NCBI RefSeq assembly: GCF_022095615.2
Contig: NZ_CP155559.1
Coordinates: forward strand, 1,423,501-1,487,500
Reading direction: 5' to 3'
Length of the DNA: 64,000 nt
Source of the DNA: Bacillus thuringiensis
Lineage (GTDB): Bacteria; Bacillota; Bacilli; Bacillales; Bacillaceae_G
Shown here one piece after another: positions 36,587 through 46,139 of the stretch (position 1 is the stretch's first letter; each line of letters opens with the position of its first letter). A program made the position numbers and the translations under genes. The notes under the pieces were generated by a model. The model saw nothing but the letters and a program-made list of their open reading frames with translations, had not been told where the DNA came from and searched no databases.

Positions 36587-37300
36587 ATGCAACAATCAAA
36601 AGAAGAAAGAGTACATGATGTATTTGAGAAAATCTCTGATAAATACGATGTGATGAATTCTGTAATTAGTTTTCAAAGACATAAAGCATGGCGTAAAGAG
36701 ACGATGCGCATTATGGATGTAAAACCAGGTAACAAGGCTCTTGATGTATGCTGCGGGACAGCGGACTGGACAATTGCGCTAGCTGGAGCGGTAGGTGAAC
36801 AGGGCAAGGTTGTTGGTTTAGACTTCAGTGAAAATATGTTATCTGTCGGTAAGCAAAAGGTAGAGGCGTTACAATTAAAACAAGTAGAACTTCTACATGG
36901 GAATGCAATGGAACTTCCATTTGAAGATAACACATTTGATTATGTAACGATTGGATTTGGTTTACGTAACGTACCAGATTATATGCACGTATTAAAAGAA
37001 ATGACGCGTGTAGTAAAGCCAGGTGGAAAAGTAATTTGTTTAGAAACATCTCAACCAACAATGATTGGTTTTCGACAAGGATATATTTTATACTTTAAAT
37101 ATATCATGCCGTTATTTGGAAAGTTATTTGCGAAAAGTTATAAAGAATATTCATGGCTGCAAGAATCTGCTAGCTCATTCCCAGGTATGAAAGAACTGGC
37201 TAATATGTTTGAAGAAGCTGGACTTGAACGTGTACAAGTGAAGCCGTTTACTTTTGGAGTAGCAGCGATGCATTTAGGTATGAAACCAGAATCAAAATAG
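36587..37300 (+). CDS. menG: Demethylmenaquinone methyltransferase
   Basis: SAM-dependent C-methyltransferase, 237 residues, last step of menaquinone synthesis (UbiE family). The SAM-binding motif [16 protein letters not shown] is at about residue 49, then LDFSENML and the UbiE signatures [13 protein letters not shown] and [23 protein letters not shown] 36587 lies behind GGAAGAAGGTACGAGC. It sits between hepS and hepT, an arrangement kept in bacilli. Confidence 0.95.
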   Translation: MQQSKEERVHDVFEKISDKYDVMNSVISFQRHKAWRKETMRIMDVKPGNKALDVCCGTADWTIALAGAVGEQGKVVGLDFSENMLSVGKQKVEALQLKQVELLHGNAMELPFEDNTFDYVTIGFGLRNVPDYMHVLKEMTRVVKPGGKVICLETSQPTMIGFRQGYILYFKYIMPLFGKLFAKSYKEYSWLQESASSFPGMKELANMFEEAGLERVQVKPFTFGVAAMHLGMKPESK

Positions 37301-37331
37301 AAAAAAGAAGTTTTAGGTTAAGGTGAACAAT

Positions 37332-38294
37332 ATGAAGTTACAACTTATGTACTCTTTTTTACGATCGGATATTAATGTGATAGAAAAAGAATTAAAAAAG
37401 ACAGTTGCTTCTGAACAACCATTAGTAGAAGAGGCAGCATTACAACTTATTGAAGCTGGTGGGAAGCGAATTCGTCCTGTATTTGTATTGCTTGCGGGAA
37501 AATTTGGAGATTATAAGTTAGATGCAATTAAGCATGTAGCTGTTGCGTTAGAACTTATTCATATGGCTTCTCTTGTTCACGATGATGTTATTGATGCTGC
37601 ATTTTTACGACGTGGTAGTGCGACTGTGAATGCGAAATGGGGAGATCGTATTGCAATGTATACAGGGGACTATCTATTTGCTAAGTCTCTTGAATGTATA
37701 ACAAATATCGAAATTCCAGAGGCGCATCAGGCGCTATCGCATACCATTTTAGAAGTATGTAAAGGTGAAATTGAACAAATTAAAGATAAATACAATTATG
37801 ACCAAAATTTACGAACGTATTTAAGAAGAATAAAGCGAAAAACAGCATTATTAATTGCTGCGAGTTGTCAACTAGGAGCAATTGCTGCTGGCGCTAATCG
37901 TGATACGGTAAATCGACTATTTTGGTATGGGTATTTTGTAGGCATGTCGTATCAAATTATTGATGATATTTTAGACTTCGTTTCTACAGAAGAGAAGCTT
38001 GGAAAACCTGCTGGCGGAGATTTACTACAAGGGAATATTACGCTTCCTGCCCTATATGCTATGGAAGATCCCGTACTTCGTAAGAAAATCATATCTGTAC
38101 ATGAAAATACAACAGCGGACGAAATGAAAGAAATTATTGAGGCTATAAAAAATAGTGACGCTATTGATCAAGCATTTGCGTTTAGTGAACGTTATTTACA
38201 TAAAGCATTAGAAATCATAAAACCACTTCCGCGTGGACAAGCGAAGTATGCATTACAAAATGTAGCAAAGTATATTGGGAAACGAAAATTTTAG
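37332..38294 (+). CDS. hepT: Heptaprenyl diphosphate synthase component 2
   Basis: Catalytic trans-prenyltransferase subunit, 320 residues. The two Asp-rich motifs are present: LVHDDVIDAAFLRRG near residue 80 and QIIDDILDFVSTEEKLGKP near 213, plus GGKRIRPVF and KTALLIAASCQLGA. ATG 37332 follows TAAGGTGAACAAT. With HepS it makes the menaquinone-7 side chain. No clear own terminator: the arm at 38317-38330 can pair with the ndk ribosome site. Confidence 0.95.
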   Translation: MKLQLMYSFLRSDINVIEKELKKTVASEQPLVEEAALQLIEAGGKRIRPVFVLLAGKFGDYKLDAIKHVAVALELIHMASLVHDDVIDAAFLRRGSATVNAKWGDRIAMYTGDYLFAKSLECITNIEIPEAHQALSHTILEVCKGEIEQIKDKYNYDQNLRTYLRRIKRKTALLIAASCQLGAIAAGANRDTVNRLFWYGYFVGMSYQIIDDILDFVSTEEKLGKPAGGDLLQGNITLPALYAMEDPVLRKKIISVHENTTADEMKEIIEAIKNSDAIDQAFAFSERYLHKALEIIKPLPRGQAKYALQNVAKYIGKRKF

Positions 38295-38418
38295 TGTTTT
38301 TTCTAAAAAATAAAATAATCTCTCTATTTCAAAACTATTGCACAATTGTGATAAGGGTGTTAATATGTGTGTGGGGATATACAATTACATACATAATTCA
38401 GAAGTGGAGAGATTTTTT

Positions 38419-38865
38419 ATGGAAAAAACATTTCTAATGGTAAAACCAGACGGTGTACAACGTGCTTTCATTGGGGAAATTGTAGCTCGTTTTGAGAAAA
38501 AGGGCTTTCAATTAGTTGGTGCAAAATTAATGCAAGTCACTCCAGAAATTGCTGGACAACACTACGGTGAGCATAAAGAAAAACCTTTCTTTGGTGAATT
38601 AGTAGACTTTATTACATCAGGACCTGTATTTGCAATGGTATGGCAAGGTGAAGGTGTAGTAGATACAGCTCGTAACATGATGGGTAAAACAAGACCACAT
38701 GAAGCAGCTCCTGGAACAATTCGTGGAGATTTCGGTGTAACTGTTGCAAAAAATATTATCCATGGTTCTGATTCGTTAGAAAGTGCAGAGCGCGAGATTG
38801 CTATTTTCTTTAAGGAAGAAGAATTAGTTGACTACTCAAAATTAATGAATGAATGGATTTACTAA
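38419..38865 (+). CDS. ndk: Nucleoside diphosphate kinase
   Basis: Transfers the gamma phosphate between nucleoside di- and triphosphates; 148 residues. The start [15 protein letters not shown] and the active-site block [17 protein letters not shown] with the phosphohistidine are standard. The frame is open upstream to 38338, but the GTGGAGAG ribosome site and family start fix ATG 38419. In B. subtilis cheR follows; here it does not. Confidence 0.96.
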   Translation: MEKTFLMVKPDGVQRAFIGEIVARFEKKGFQLVGAKLMQVTPEIAGQHYGEHKEKPFFGELVDFITSGPVFAMVWQGEGVVDTARNMMGKTRPHEAAPGTIRGDFGVTVAKNIIHGSDSLESAEREIAIFFKEEELVDYSKLMNEWIY

Positions 38866-38913
38866 TTATTTTGAAATAATTTGTAAACGCTTTAATCACT
38901 GTGATAATAGTAG

Positions 38914-38957
38914 AAAGTGCAAGGAGAATAGGGGTATTCTTCTTGCACTTTTTTTTG
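38914..38957 (+). terminator. Terminator after ndk
   Basis: A 17-bp stem AAAGTGCAAGGAGAATA / TATTCTTCTTGCACTTT with one G-U pair and loop GGGG is followed by more T. Confidence 0.92.
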
Positions 38958-39139
38958 TTTCAATTAGTTACGAAGTTAGAGCTGTTATGATATATTGATA
39001 TGTAAAGTAAAAGGCCTATCGGAGAATAAACGAATGGCTGATTAATTATATAATTTCTTTCATATTTTTAGAGTAAGGAAAGATAATATCATTGCTTAAT
39101 ATAGCGAGATAAATACATATACGAAAAGAGGAATAACGT

Positions 39140-40312
39140 ATGCGATATATTACAGCTGGTGAATCTCATGGTCCACAACTTACGACGATTATAGAAGGTG
39201 TTCCGGCAGGACTGCCTTTAGTAGCGGATGATATAAATGAAGAGTTAGCTAGAAGGCAAAAGGGGTATGGGCGTGGTAGACGCATGCAAATTGAAACAGA
39301 TCAAGTGCAAATTGTAAGTGGTGTTAGACATGGAGAGACATTAGGTTCTCCAATTGCACTTGTTGTTGAAAATCGTGATTTTGCACATTGGACAAAAATT
39401 ATGGGCGCAGAGCCTTTAACGGAACAAGAAGAAAAAGAAATGAAAAGGAAAGTAACAAAACCAAGACCGGGACATGCTGATTTAAATGGTGCGATTAAAT
39501 ATGGTCATAGAGACATGAGAAATGTACTTGAGCGTTCTTCAGCACGCGAAACGACAGTGCGTGTTGCTGCTGGTGCGATTGCTAAAAAAGTGTTAGCAGA
39601 AATCGGTATTACAGTGGCGGGCCATGTAATTGAAATTGGTGGTGTTGAGGCTAAGGAAGTTACGTATAGTTCAATTGAAGAATTAAAAAATATTACAGAA
39701 GCATCACCTGTACGTTGCTTAGATAAAGAAGCAGGTAACCAAATGATGAAAGCAATTGATGATGCGAAAGCAAATGGTGATTCAATTGGTGGAATCGTTG
39801 AAGTGATTGTGGAAGGAATGCCAATTGGGATCGGTAGCTATGTGCATTATGATCGAAAACTGGATGCAAAATTAGCAGCCGCAATTATGAGCATTAATGC
39901 TTTTAAAGGCGTCGAGATTGGAATTGGTTTTGAAGCAGCGCATAGACCGGGAAGTGAAGTTCATGATGAAATTTTGTGGAATGAGGAACATGGATATACA
40001 CGAAGAACAAATAATGCAGGTGGATTAGAAGGCGGTATGACGACTGGAATGCCAATTGTTGTGCGAGGTGTGATGAAACCGATACCTACACTATATAAAC
40101 CTCTTCAAAGTGTAGATATTGATACGAAAGAGCCTTTTACAGCGAGCATTGAACGTTCAGATAGTTGTGCTGTGCCAGCAGCTAGTGTCGTTGCAGAAGC
40201 GGTTGTAGCTTGGGAATTAGCGACAGCTTTAATAGAACAATTCGGATTAGATCGTATGGACCTTATTCGTGAAAATATTGAGAAACATAATGAATATGCG
40301 AGGGGATTTTAA
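39140..40312 (+). CDS. aroC: Chorismate synthase
   Basis: Converts EPSP to chorismate using reduced FMN; 390 residues (called aroF in B. subtilis). Signatures are GESHGPQLT at the N terminus, [18 protein letters not shown] with [15 protein letters not shown], and [15 protein letters not shown]. The ribosome site AAAGAGGAATAACGT. It overlaps aroB by one base (TAATG). Confidence 0.96.
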   Translation: MRYITAGESHGPQLTTIIEGVPAGLPLVADDINEELARRQKGYGRGRRMQIETDQVQIVSGVRHGETLGSPIALVVENRDFAHWTKIMGAEPLTEQEEKEMKRKVTKPRPGHADLNGAIKYGHRDMRNVLERSSARETTVRVAAGAIAKKVLAEIGITVAGHVIEIGGVEAKEVTYSSIEELKNITEASPVRCLDKEAGNQMMKAIDDAKANGDSIGGIVEVIVEGMPIGIGSYVHYDRKLDAKLAAAIMSINAFKGVEIGIGFEAAHRPGSEVHDEILWNEEHGYTRRTNNAGGLEGGMTTGMPIVVRGVMKPIPTLYKPLQSVDIDTKEPFTASIERSDSCAVPAASVVAEAVVAWELATALIEQFGLDRMDLIRENIEKHNEYARGF

Positions 40313-41397
40313 TGGGAAACATACATATTCAAACGAAATCAAAAGAATATGATGTACATGTAGGAAAAGAATCGTTGTCACATTTGACAACAATCGTTCA
40401 AAACATGCAGCCATCTGTATCAAACATTATGATTATTTCAGATGAAGCTGTTGCATCTTTCCATTTACAGACAGTTGTAGATGCATTGCAAATAGAGCAA
40501 AAAGTATTTTCATTCGTTGTACCGAGTGGCGAAAAAGAGAAGTCTTTTGAAAACTTCTATGCAGCTCATACGTCAGCTCTTGAAAATAAATTAGATAGAA
40601 ATTCTTTAATTATTGCACTTGGAGGCGGGATGATTGGAGATTTAGCTGGCTTTGTTGCTGCGTCGTTTATGCGTGGAATCCGCTTTGTTCAAGTTCCAAC
40701 AACTTTATTAGCTCATGATAGCGCAGTAGGTGGGAAAGTAGCGATTAATCATCCGTTAGGTAAAAATATGATAGGGGCATTCCATCAACCAGAAGCAGTT
40801 GTATATCATACGCCGTTTTTACAGTCTCTTCCTGAAAAAGAATGGCGTTCAGGTTATGCAGAAGTGATAAAGCATGCTCTTATTGGTGATGTAAAGCTGT
40901 ATCATTGGCTAAAAGAAGAAGTGCAAACATTAGCAGACCTTCGTGATGAAAAGTTAATTCATATATTAACGAAGGCGATTCCTGTAAAGGCGAATATTGT
41001 AGCGCAAGATGAAACAGAAAAAGGTGTACGTGCTCATTTGAACTTTGGACATACGTTAGGCCATGCGCTTGAAAAAGAGCTAGGATATGGAAATATTACT
41101 CACGGTGACGGAGTAGCGGTTGGCATGCTATTTGCTTTGTTTTTAAGTGAGCAAGTGTACAAGGTTGACCTTTCCTATGGAGAGATGAAGCAGTGGTTCT
41201 TAAAGTACGGCTATCCAAAAATGCCAAGTGATTTGAATGTAGAGCGCCTCGTCCAGTTGATGAAACAAGATAAGAAAGCAAATGCTGGAGCAATTCATAT
41301 GGTGCTAATGCAGGAATATGGGGTAGTGAATGTCGTATCTATTCCAGATGAGACTGTTCATATTGCGTTAGAGGCATTTCAAAAGGATATGGTTTAA
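40312..41397 (+). CDS. aroB: 3-dehydroquinate synthase
   Basis: Second enzyme of the shikimate pathway, 361 residues, NAD- and metal-dependent. Blocks ALGGGMIGDLAGFVAASFMR, QVPTTLLAHDSAVGGKVAIN, and the metal-ligand segment HLNFGHTLGHALE are intact. It is coupled to aroC. In B. subtilis aroH and the trp operon come next; here 115 nt of non-coding DNA lead to hisC. Confidence 0.96.
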   Translation: MGNIHIQTKSKEYDVHVGKESLSHLTTIVQNMQPSVSNIMIISDEAVASFHLQTVVDALQIEQKVFSFVVPSGEKEKSFENFYAAHTSALENKLDRNSLIIALGGGMIGDLAGFVAASFMRGIRFVQVPTTLLAHDSAVGGKVAINHPLGKNMIGAFHQPEAVVYHTPFLQSLPEKEWRSGYAEVIKHALIGDVKLYHWLKEEVQTLADLRDEKLIHILTKAIPVKANIVAQDETEKGVRAHLNFGHTLGHALEKELGYGNITHGDGVAVGMLFALFLSEQVYKVDLSYGEMKQWFLKYGYPKMPSDLNVERLVQLMKQDKKANAGAIHMVLMQEYGVVNVVSIPDETVHIALEAFQKDMV

Positions 41398-41512
41398 AAG
41401 GTGCGAAGTGCTTGTTTAGATGTATTCTCGTAATAGTGACGGTAATGATAAACGATTATAGTAAGGGATTATAACCGTATTGTAATTGAATAAAATGACT
41501 GGGGGAAGAAAA

Positions 41513-42625
41513 ATGAGAGTGAAAGAGCAATTGTTAACTTTGAGAGCATATGTACCTGGGAAAAATATTGAAGAAGTAAAAAGGGAGTATGGGTTATCAA
41601 AAATTGTGAAATTAGCATCGAACGAAAATCCATTCGGTTGCTCAGCACGCGTAACAGAAGCATTAACTTCTTTAGCGAGTCAATACGCACTTTATCCAGA
41701 TGGATATGCATTTGAACTTCGGACAAAAGTAGCAGAGCAGTTAAGTGTCAAAGCAGAACAACTGTTATTTGGTAGTGGATTAGATGAAGTTATTCAAATG
41801 ATTAGCCGTGCATTACTACACGAAGGAACAAATGTTGTAATGGCGAATCCAACATTCTCACAATACCATCACCATGCTGTTATTGAAGGAGCAGAAGTTC
41901 GTGAAGTACCACTTAAAGATGGCATTCACGATTTAGATGCGATGTTACAGCAAGTAGATGATAAAACAAAGATTGTATGGATTTGTAACCCGAATAATCC
42001 GACAGGTACATATGTAGAGAAACAAAACTTACTTTCATTTTTAGAATCAGTTCCTAAGTCAGCGCTCGTTATTATGGATGAAGCATACTATGAATATGCG
42101 GGAGAAGAAGACTATCCGCAAACATTACCACTTCTTGAAAAGTATGAAAATCTTATGGTTTTACGTACGTTTTCAAAAGCATATGGTTTGGCTGCTTTTC
42201 GTATCGGGTATGCGGTTGGTAATGTGAATTTAATCGGGCAGCTAGAAGTAGCAAGGTTACCATTTAATACATCGACTGTAGCGCAGGCTGTAGCACTCGC
42301 TGCATTAGAAGATCAAGTATTTTTACAAGAATGTGTGAAAAAGAACGAAGAAGGATTAAATCAATATTACGCATTTTGTAAGGAATATAATGTATTCTAT
42401 TATCCATCTCAAACAAATTTCATTTTCTTAAAGCTCGGTATTCCTGGTAATGAGGCTTTCGAACGATTAATGAAGAAAGGCTACATTGTTCGTTCTGGTG
42501 CTGCATTTGGTATACATGATGGTATTCGTATTACTGTCGGTTTGAAAGAAGAAAATGATGAAATTATAGAATTATTGACAGAGCTTGTAAAAGAGCAAGT
42601 AAAGAAAGAAGAAACATATTCTTAA
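41513..42625 (+). CDS. hisC: Histidinol-phosphate aminotransferase
   Basis: PLP-dependent aminotransferase, 370 residues, of the HisC family; in bacilli this enzyme also transaminates tyrosine and phenylalanine precursors, which fits its place beside aro genes. PLP lysine is in RTFSKAYGLAAFRIGYAVG; NPNNPTGTY and DEAYYEYAG are typical. ATG 41513 is behind TGGGGGAAGAAAA. The tyrA and aroE genes that follow in B. subtilis are missing; a terminator follows. Confidence 0.93.
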   Translation: MRVKEQLLTLRAYVPGKNIEEVKREYGLSKIVKLASNENPFGCSARVTEALTSLASQYALYPDGYAFELRTKVAEQLSVKAEQLLFGSGLDEVIQMISRALLHEGTNVVMANPTFSQYHHHAVIEGAEVREVPLKDGIHDLDAMLQQVDDKTKIVWICNPNNPTGTYVEKQNLLSFLESVPKSALVIMDEAYYEYAGEEDYPQTLPLLEKYENLMVLRTFSKAYGLAAFRIGYAVGNVNLIGQLEVARLPFNTSTVAQAVALAALEDQVFLQECVKKNEEGLNQYYAFCKEYNVFYYPSQTNFIFLKLGIPGNEAFERLMKKGYIVRSGAAFGIHDGIRITVGLKEENDEIIELLTELVKEQVKKEETYS

Positions 42626-42632
42626 GAAATTG

Positions 42633-42663
42633 TGAAGGCTCCTATTATAGGGGCCTTTTTTAT
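42633..42663 (+). terminator. Terminator after hisC
   Basis: The stem AAGGCTCC / GGGGCCTT (one U-G) with loop TATTATA is followed by T. Confidence 0.8.
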
Positions 42664-42751
42664 CGCATTAAAAATAAAGGTTGAAGACTGGTAATTAAGT
42701 TGTTCTGTAAACCACGGTTTGTATGGCTCGATAATTAGTGAGAGAAGTTAT

Positions 42752-42781
42752 TTGCACGGTCATAAAAGAAAACGGTACAAT
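42752..42781 (+). promoter_or_regulatory. Distal ypiA promoter candidate
   Basis: TTGCAC, 18 nt, TACAAT. Transcripts from here would carry repeat copy B in a leader of about 210 nt. Confidence 0.5.
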
Positions 42782-42862
42782 AGAAAGTAGTAATGCGGTA
42801 TCGGTGTCATATTCGAATCGTTATCAGTGAAAGTACAAGAAGAAGTATGCTCATTCTAGAGG

Positions 42863-42891
42863 TTGCGTTCTTACACCTAGTTGCTTATGAT
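42863..42891 (+). promoter_or_regulatory. Promoter abutting repeat copy B
   Basis: TTGCGT, 17 nt, TATGAT; the -10 ends one base before AAAGTGAAACTTT of the repeat. The same geometry is found before copy C. Confidence 0.6.
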
Positions 42892-42955
42892 AAAGTGAAA
42901 CTTTAATCAGTGGGATGTTTATCCCCTACTGATTATTAGCCCGCACCAATCGGGG
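42892..42955 (+). repeat. Dispersed structured repeat, copy B (ypiA leader)
   Basis: AAAGTGAAACTTT, then hairpin AATCAGTG / TACTGATT with inner GGAT / ATCC, then CCCG-CACCAAT-CGGG. Relative to copy A, one stem pair changes from T-A to C-G, keeping the pairing. The long 3' part of copy A is missing. It ends 45 nt before the ypiA start. Confidence 0.7.
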
Positions 42956-43000
42956 TAAATGACCAGAAAATAATATTTGTTAGAATTAAAGGAGACGTTT

Positions 43001-44263
43001 ATGCAAAAATTTGAACAAGCTGTTTCACATATTGAAAATGGTGAAGCGGAAAAAGGATTACAATTATTAAAAGAACAATTAAAAATTGCGAATGATGAAG
43101 AGAAGTATGATATCGCTCGCTATTATCATACACTTGGATTTACGGATGAAGCGTTAGCAATTACAGAAGATTTGCGTTTATTGTACCCAGAAGAAAGTGA
43201 ATTCACTGTATTTTTAGCAGAATTATATATTGATCTAGACAAAGAAGATGAAGCAATTGAAGTGCTTCATGATATTCCCGAAAATGATGATTTATATGTT
43301 CAATCGTTATTACTTGTTGCGGATTTATTCCAAATGCAAGGTTTCGATGATGTAGCAGAACAAAAACTATTAAAGGCGAAAGAAATGATGCCTGACGAGC
43401 CTGTTATTACGTTTGGATTAGCAGAGTTATATAGTAGTAAAGGGGAAGAACAAAAGGCAATCACTTATTATGAGGCGCTATTAGCGGAACATAAAGTAAT
43501 GGGTGGTGTTGTCATTGCACTTCGCCTCGCAGAAACGTTAAGTGCGATTGGAAATTGGGAAGAAGCGATTTCTTATTATGAAGCAGGTTTAGAGGAACAA
43601 AAAGATATCCACTCATTATTTGGATATGCCTTCACATTATATCAAGGTGAAGAATACCAAAGAGCAATTGGTGCTTGGCAAGAATTAAAAGAATTAGATC
43701 CGGAGTATGCATCGCTTTACATGTATTTAGCGAAAAGCTATGAAAAAGAAGGAATGCTTCAAGAAAGCTATGAAACACTTCAAGAAGGAATTAAAGTAGA
43801 TGAGCTTTCTGTGCCATTTTATGTAGAATTAGCGAACATTGCGGCGAAATTAGGAAAAATAGCGGAAGCAGAGGAAGTGCTTCAAAAAGCGCTTGAGTTA
43901 GATCCAGGACATTTAGGGGCGATATTAAAATATGCGTATATCCTAAAAGAACAAGAAAAGTATGAAGAGTTAATTGCAGTTGTAGAGCGTGCGATTGATA
44001 GCGGAGAACCAGATACACAACTACTTTGGGATCTTGCATTTGCAAAAAAACAATTAGAAATGTATTCGGATGCATTAAAACACTATGAAAGTGCATATAC
44101 TTCTTTTAAGAATCATCCAGACTTCTTGGAAGAGTACGGTTATTTCTTATTGGAAGAAGGTATGCGAAAAGAGGCGAAAGAAGTATTTACTCAGTTAATA
44201 CAACTAGACCCGACACAAATTCATATTGAAGAATTGTTATATAATTTAGAGGATTTTTCATAA
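43001..44263 (+). CDS. ypiA: TPR-repeat protein YpiA
   Basis: A 420-residue soluble protein made almost wholly of tetratricopeptide repeats (about ten; examples GFTDEALAITEDLRLLYPEE, GKIAEAEEVLQKALELDPGH and YSDALKHYESAYTSF), a scaffold for protein contacts. B. subtilis YpiA lies in the same place before ypiB. ATG 43001 lies behind AAAGGAGACGTTT. The leader holds repeat copy B. Its partner is unknown; the neighbour YpiB/ReoY acts in ClpCP-dependent control of peptidoglycan synthesis, so a link is possible. Confidence 0.88.
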   Translation: MQKFEQAVSHIENGEAEKGLQLLKEQLKIANDEEKYDIARYYHTLGFTDEALAITEDLRLLYPEESEFTVFLAELYIDLDKEDEAIEVLHDIPENDDLYVQSLLLVADLFQMQGFDDVAEQKLLKAKEMMPDEPVITFGLAELYSSKGEEQKAITYYEALLAEHKVMGGVVIALRLAETLSAIGNWEEAISYYEAGLEEQKDIHSLFGYAFTLYQGEEYQRAIGAWQELKELDPEYASLYMYLAKSYEKEGMLQESYETLQEGIKVDELSVPFYVELANIAAKLGKIAEAEEVLQKALELDPGHLGAILKYAYILKEQEKYEELIAVVERAIDSGEPDTQLLWDLAFAKKQLEMYSDALKHYESAYTSFKNHPDFLEEYGYFLLEEGMRKEAKEVFTQLIQLDPTQIHIEELLYNLEDFS

Positions 44264-44279
44264 GTTGGAAGGAAACTGA

Positions 44280-44873
<594 letters not shown>

Positions 44874-44919
44874 AATTCATTTGGATTCATAAAATTTTAA
44901 AAATTTCAGACTTTTTAAG

Positions 44920-44957
44920 AAAAACTACCTATATTAAGGTAGTTTTTCTTTTTTTAC
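44920..44957 (+). terminator. Terminator after reoY
   Basis: The stem AAAAACTACCT / AGGTAGTTTTT with loop ATATTA is followed by CTTTTTTT. Confidence 0.88.
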
Positions 44958-45027
44958 CTCTTTTAGTATGGTTTAATATATATAAAGTGAAAGTTCTGTC
45001 ATTTGCAGGTGAGGGGAGGGAAGAAAT

Positions 45028-45486
45028 TTGAAATGGATTGTAAAAGATGTGGAACAGTTTGAGCAAGCAAGAGAGTATGTAGATACAGGTGTTATACCAC
45101 TTTTATCAATTTCGGCAGCAAAAGAAATGAAAATGGTAGTAGAACAAGGGGAATTTATCGAATTGTTGAGTATGGAGTTGGAAAGGGAATATAAGGGAAG
45201 AGTGCTTTTACTACCATCATTTACGTATTTGGTAGAAAGTCAAAAAAATGAAAAAGGTCGTTTGCAAGAATGGACAAATCATTTACAAGAGCAAGGTTTT
45301 AAGCATATTGCTTATGTTACTAGTGATTTTTCATGGAAAGAAGATATGCAAGAATTGCAGGGAGATTTATTTTGGTTTCCTTCATTAGCGTTAGAACAAT
45401 TTAGTGATCAAGCGAAAAGAGAAGTTATTCATGCGCATATAAAAAATATAATGGTGATGTTAGAAGAAAAATGGGGAAAAAAATAA
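45028..45486 (+). CDS. ypiF: YpiF family protein (DUF2487)
   Basis: A 152-residue soluble protein (start LKWIVKDVEQFEQAREYVDT, read as Met), found directly before qcrA in Bacillus. It has no membrane segment, and no catalytic motif is visible. The TTG start is behind GAGGGGAGGGAAGAAAT. Position suggests a link with the bc complex, but no function is established to my knowledge. Confidence 0.82.
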   Translation: MKWIVKDVEQFEQAREYVDTGVIPLLSISAAKEMKMVVEQGEFIELLSMELEREYKGRVLLLPSFTYLVESQKNEKGRLQEWTNHLQEQGFKHIAYVTSDFSWKEDMQELQGDLFWFPSLALEQFSDQAKREVIHAHIKNIMVMLEEKWGKK

Positions 45487-45523
45487 TAAACAGAAAGTTC
45501 TTATTATTATGAGTAGTATGATA

Positions 45524-45552
45524 TTGACCTGTGCATGAGCGTATTATATCAT
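45524..45552 (+). promoter_or_regulatory. qcrABC promoter
   Basis: TTGACC, 17 nt, TATCAT, 75 nt before qcrA. Confidence 0.7.
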
Positions 45553-45626
45553 GATAGTGTCCTAGTTTTTATTTTTTATATAATTTATCACGAGGGGACA
45601 ATTTCTGATAGAGGGGGGAAATTTTC

Positions 45627-46139
45627 GTGAGCGAGAAAGAACATCGTGTATCAAGAAGACAGTTTTTAAATTACACCCTTACCGGGGTAGGAGGCTTTAT
45701 GGCAGCGGGTATTTTAATGCCGATGACGCGATTTGCGCTTGATCCGGTGTTAAGAAAAGAAGCGGGAACGGATATGGTTGCTGTTGCGCAAGTAAAGGAT
45801 ATTACAACAGAGCCGAAACGTTTCGACTTTAAGGTGAAGCAGGTTGATGGTTGGTACAAGTCCGAAGAGCCAAAATCAGCTTGGGTTCATAAAGATGAAA
45901 GCGGAGACATTGTTGCGTTCTCTCCAGTATGTAAACATTTAGGATGTACAGTGAACTGGAATTCGGACAAAGCACATCCGAATCAATTCTTTTGTCCATG
46001 TCATGGGGGCCGTTACACAAAAGACGGGATGAACATTAAAGGCACGCCGCCCCTTGCTCCACTTGATGTATATGAATCTAAAGTGAAAGATGGAACGTTG
46101 TATTTAGGAAAAGCGAAGCCAAGAGGGGGTGCAAAGTAG
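45627..46139 (+). CDS. qcrA: Menaquinol:cytochrome c reductase Rieske subunit
   Basis: Iron-sulfur subunit of the bc-type complex III, 170 residues. The N terminus has a twin-arginine-like stretch SRRQFLNYTLTGVGGF forming the membrane anchor. The [2Fe-2S] ligands are in CKHLGCTV and CPCHGGRY (two Cys, two His, with the disulfide Cys pair). GTG start 45627 behind AGAGGGGGGAAATTTTC. qcrB begins at the next base. Confidence 0.95.
   Translation: MSEKEHRVSRRQFLNYTLTGVGGFMAAGILMPMTRFALDPVLRKEAGTDMVAVAQVKDITTEPKRFDFKVKQVDGWYKSEEPKSAWVHKDESGDIVAFSPVCKHLGCTVNWNSDKAHPNQFFCPCHGGRYTKDGMNIKGTPPLAPLDVYESKVKDGTLYLGKAKPRGGAK

Noticed and set aside
38338..38356. Palindrome CACAATTGTG before ndk as a Rex site
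   Set aside because: The known Rex consensus TTGTGAA-N4-TTCACAA is not matched.
38880..38912. TTGTAA-16-GATAAT with a cre-like TGTAAACGCTTTAA just after ndk
   Set aside because: It would start an RNA that consists only of the ndk terminator hairpin; the cre match lacks the final CA. Probably chance.
41398..41512. T-box leader before hisC
   Set aside because: No T-box word (TGGNACCGCG) and no terminator/antiterminator pair are seen.
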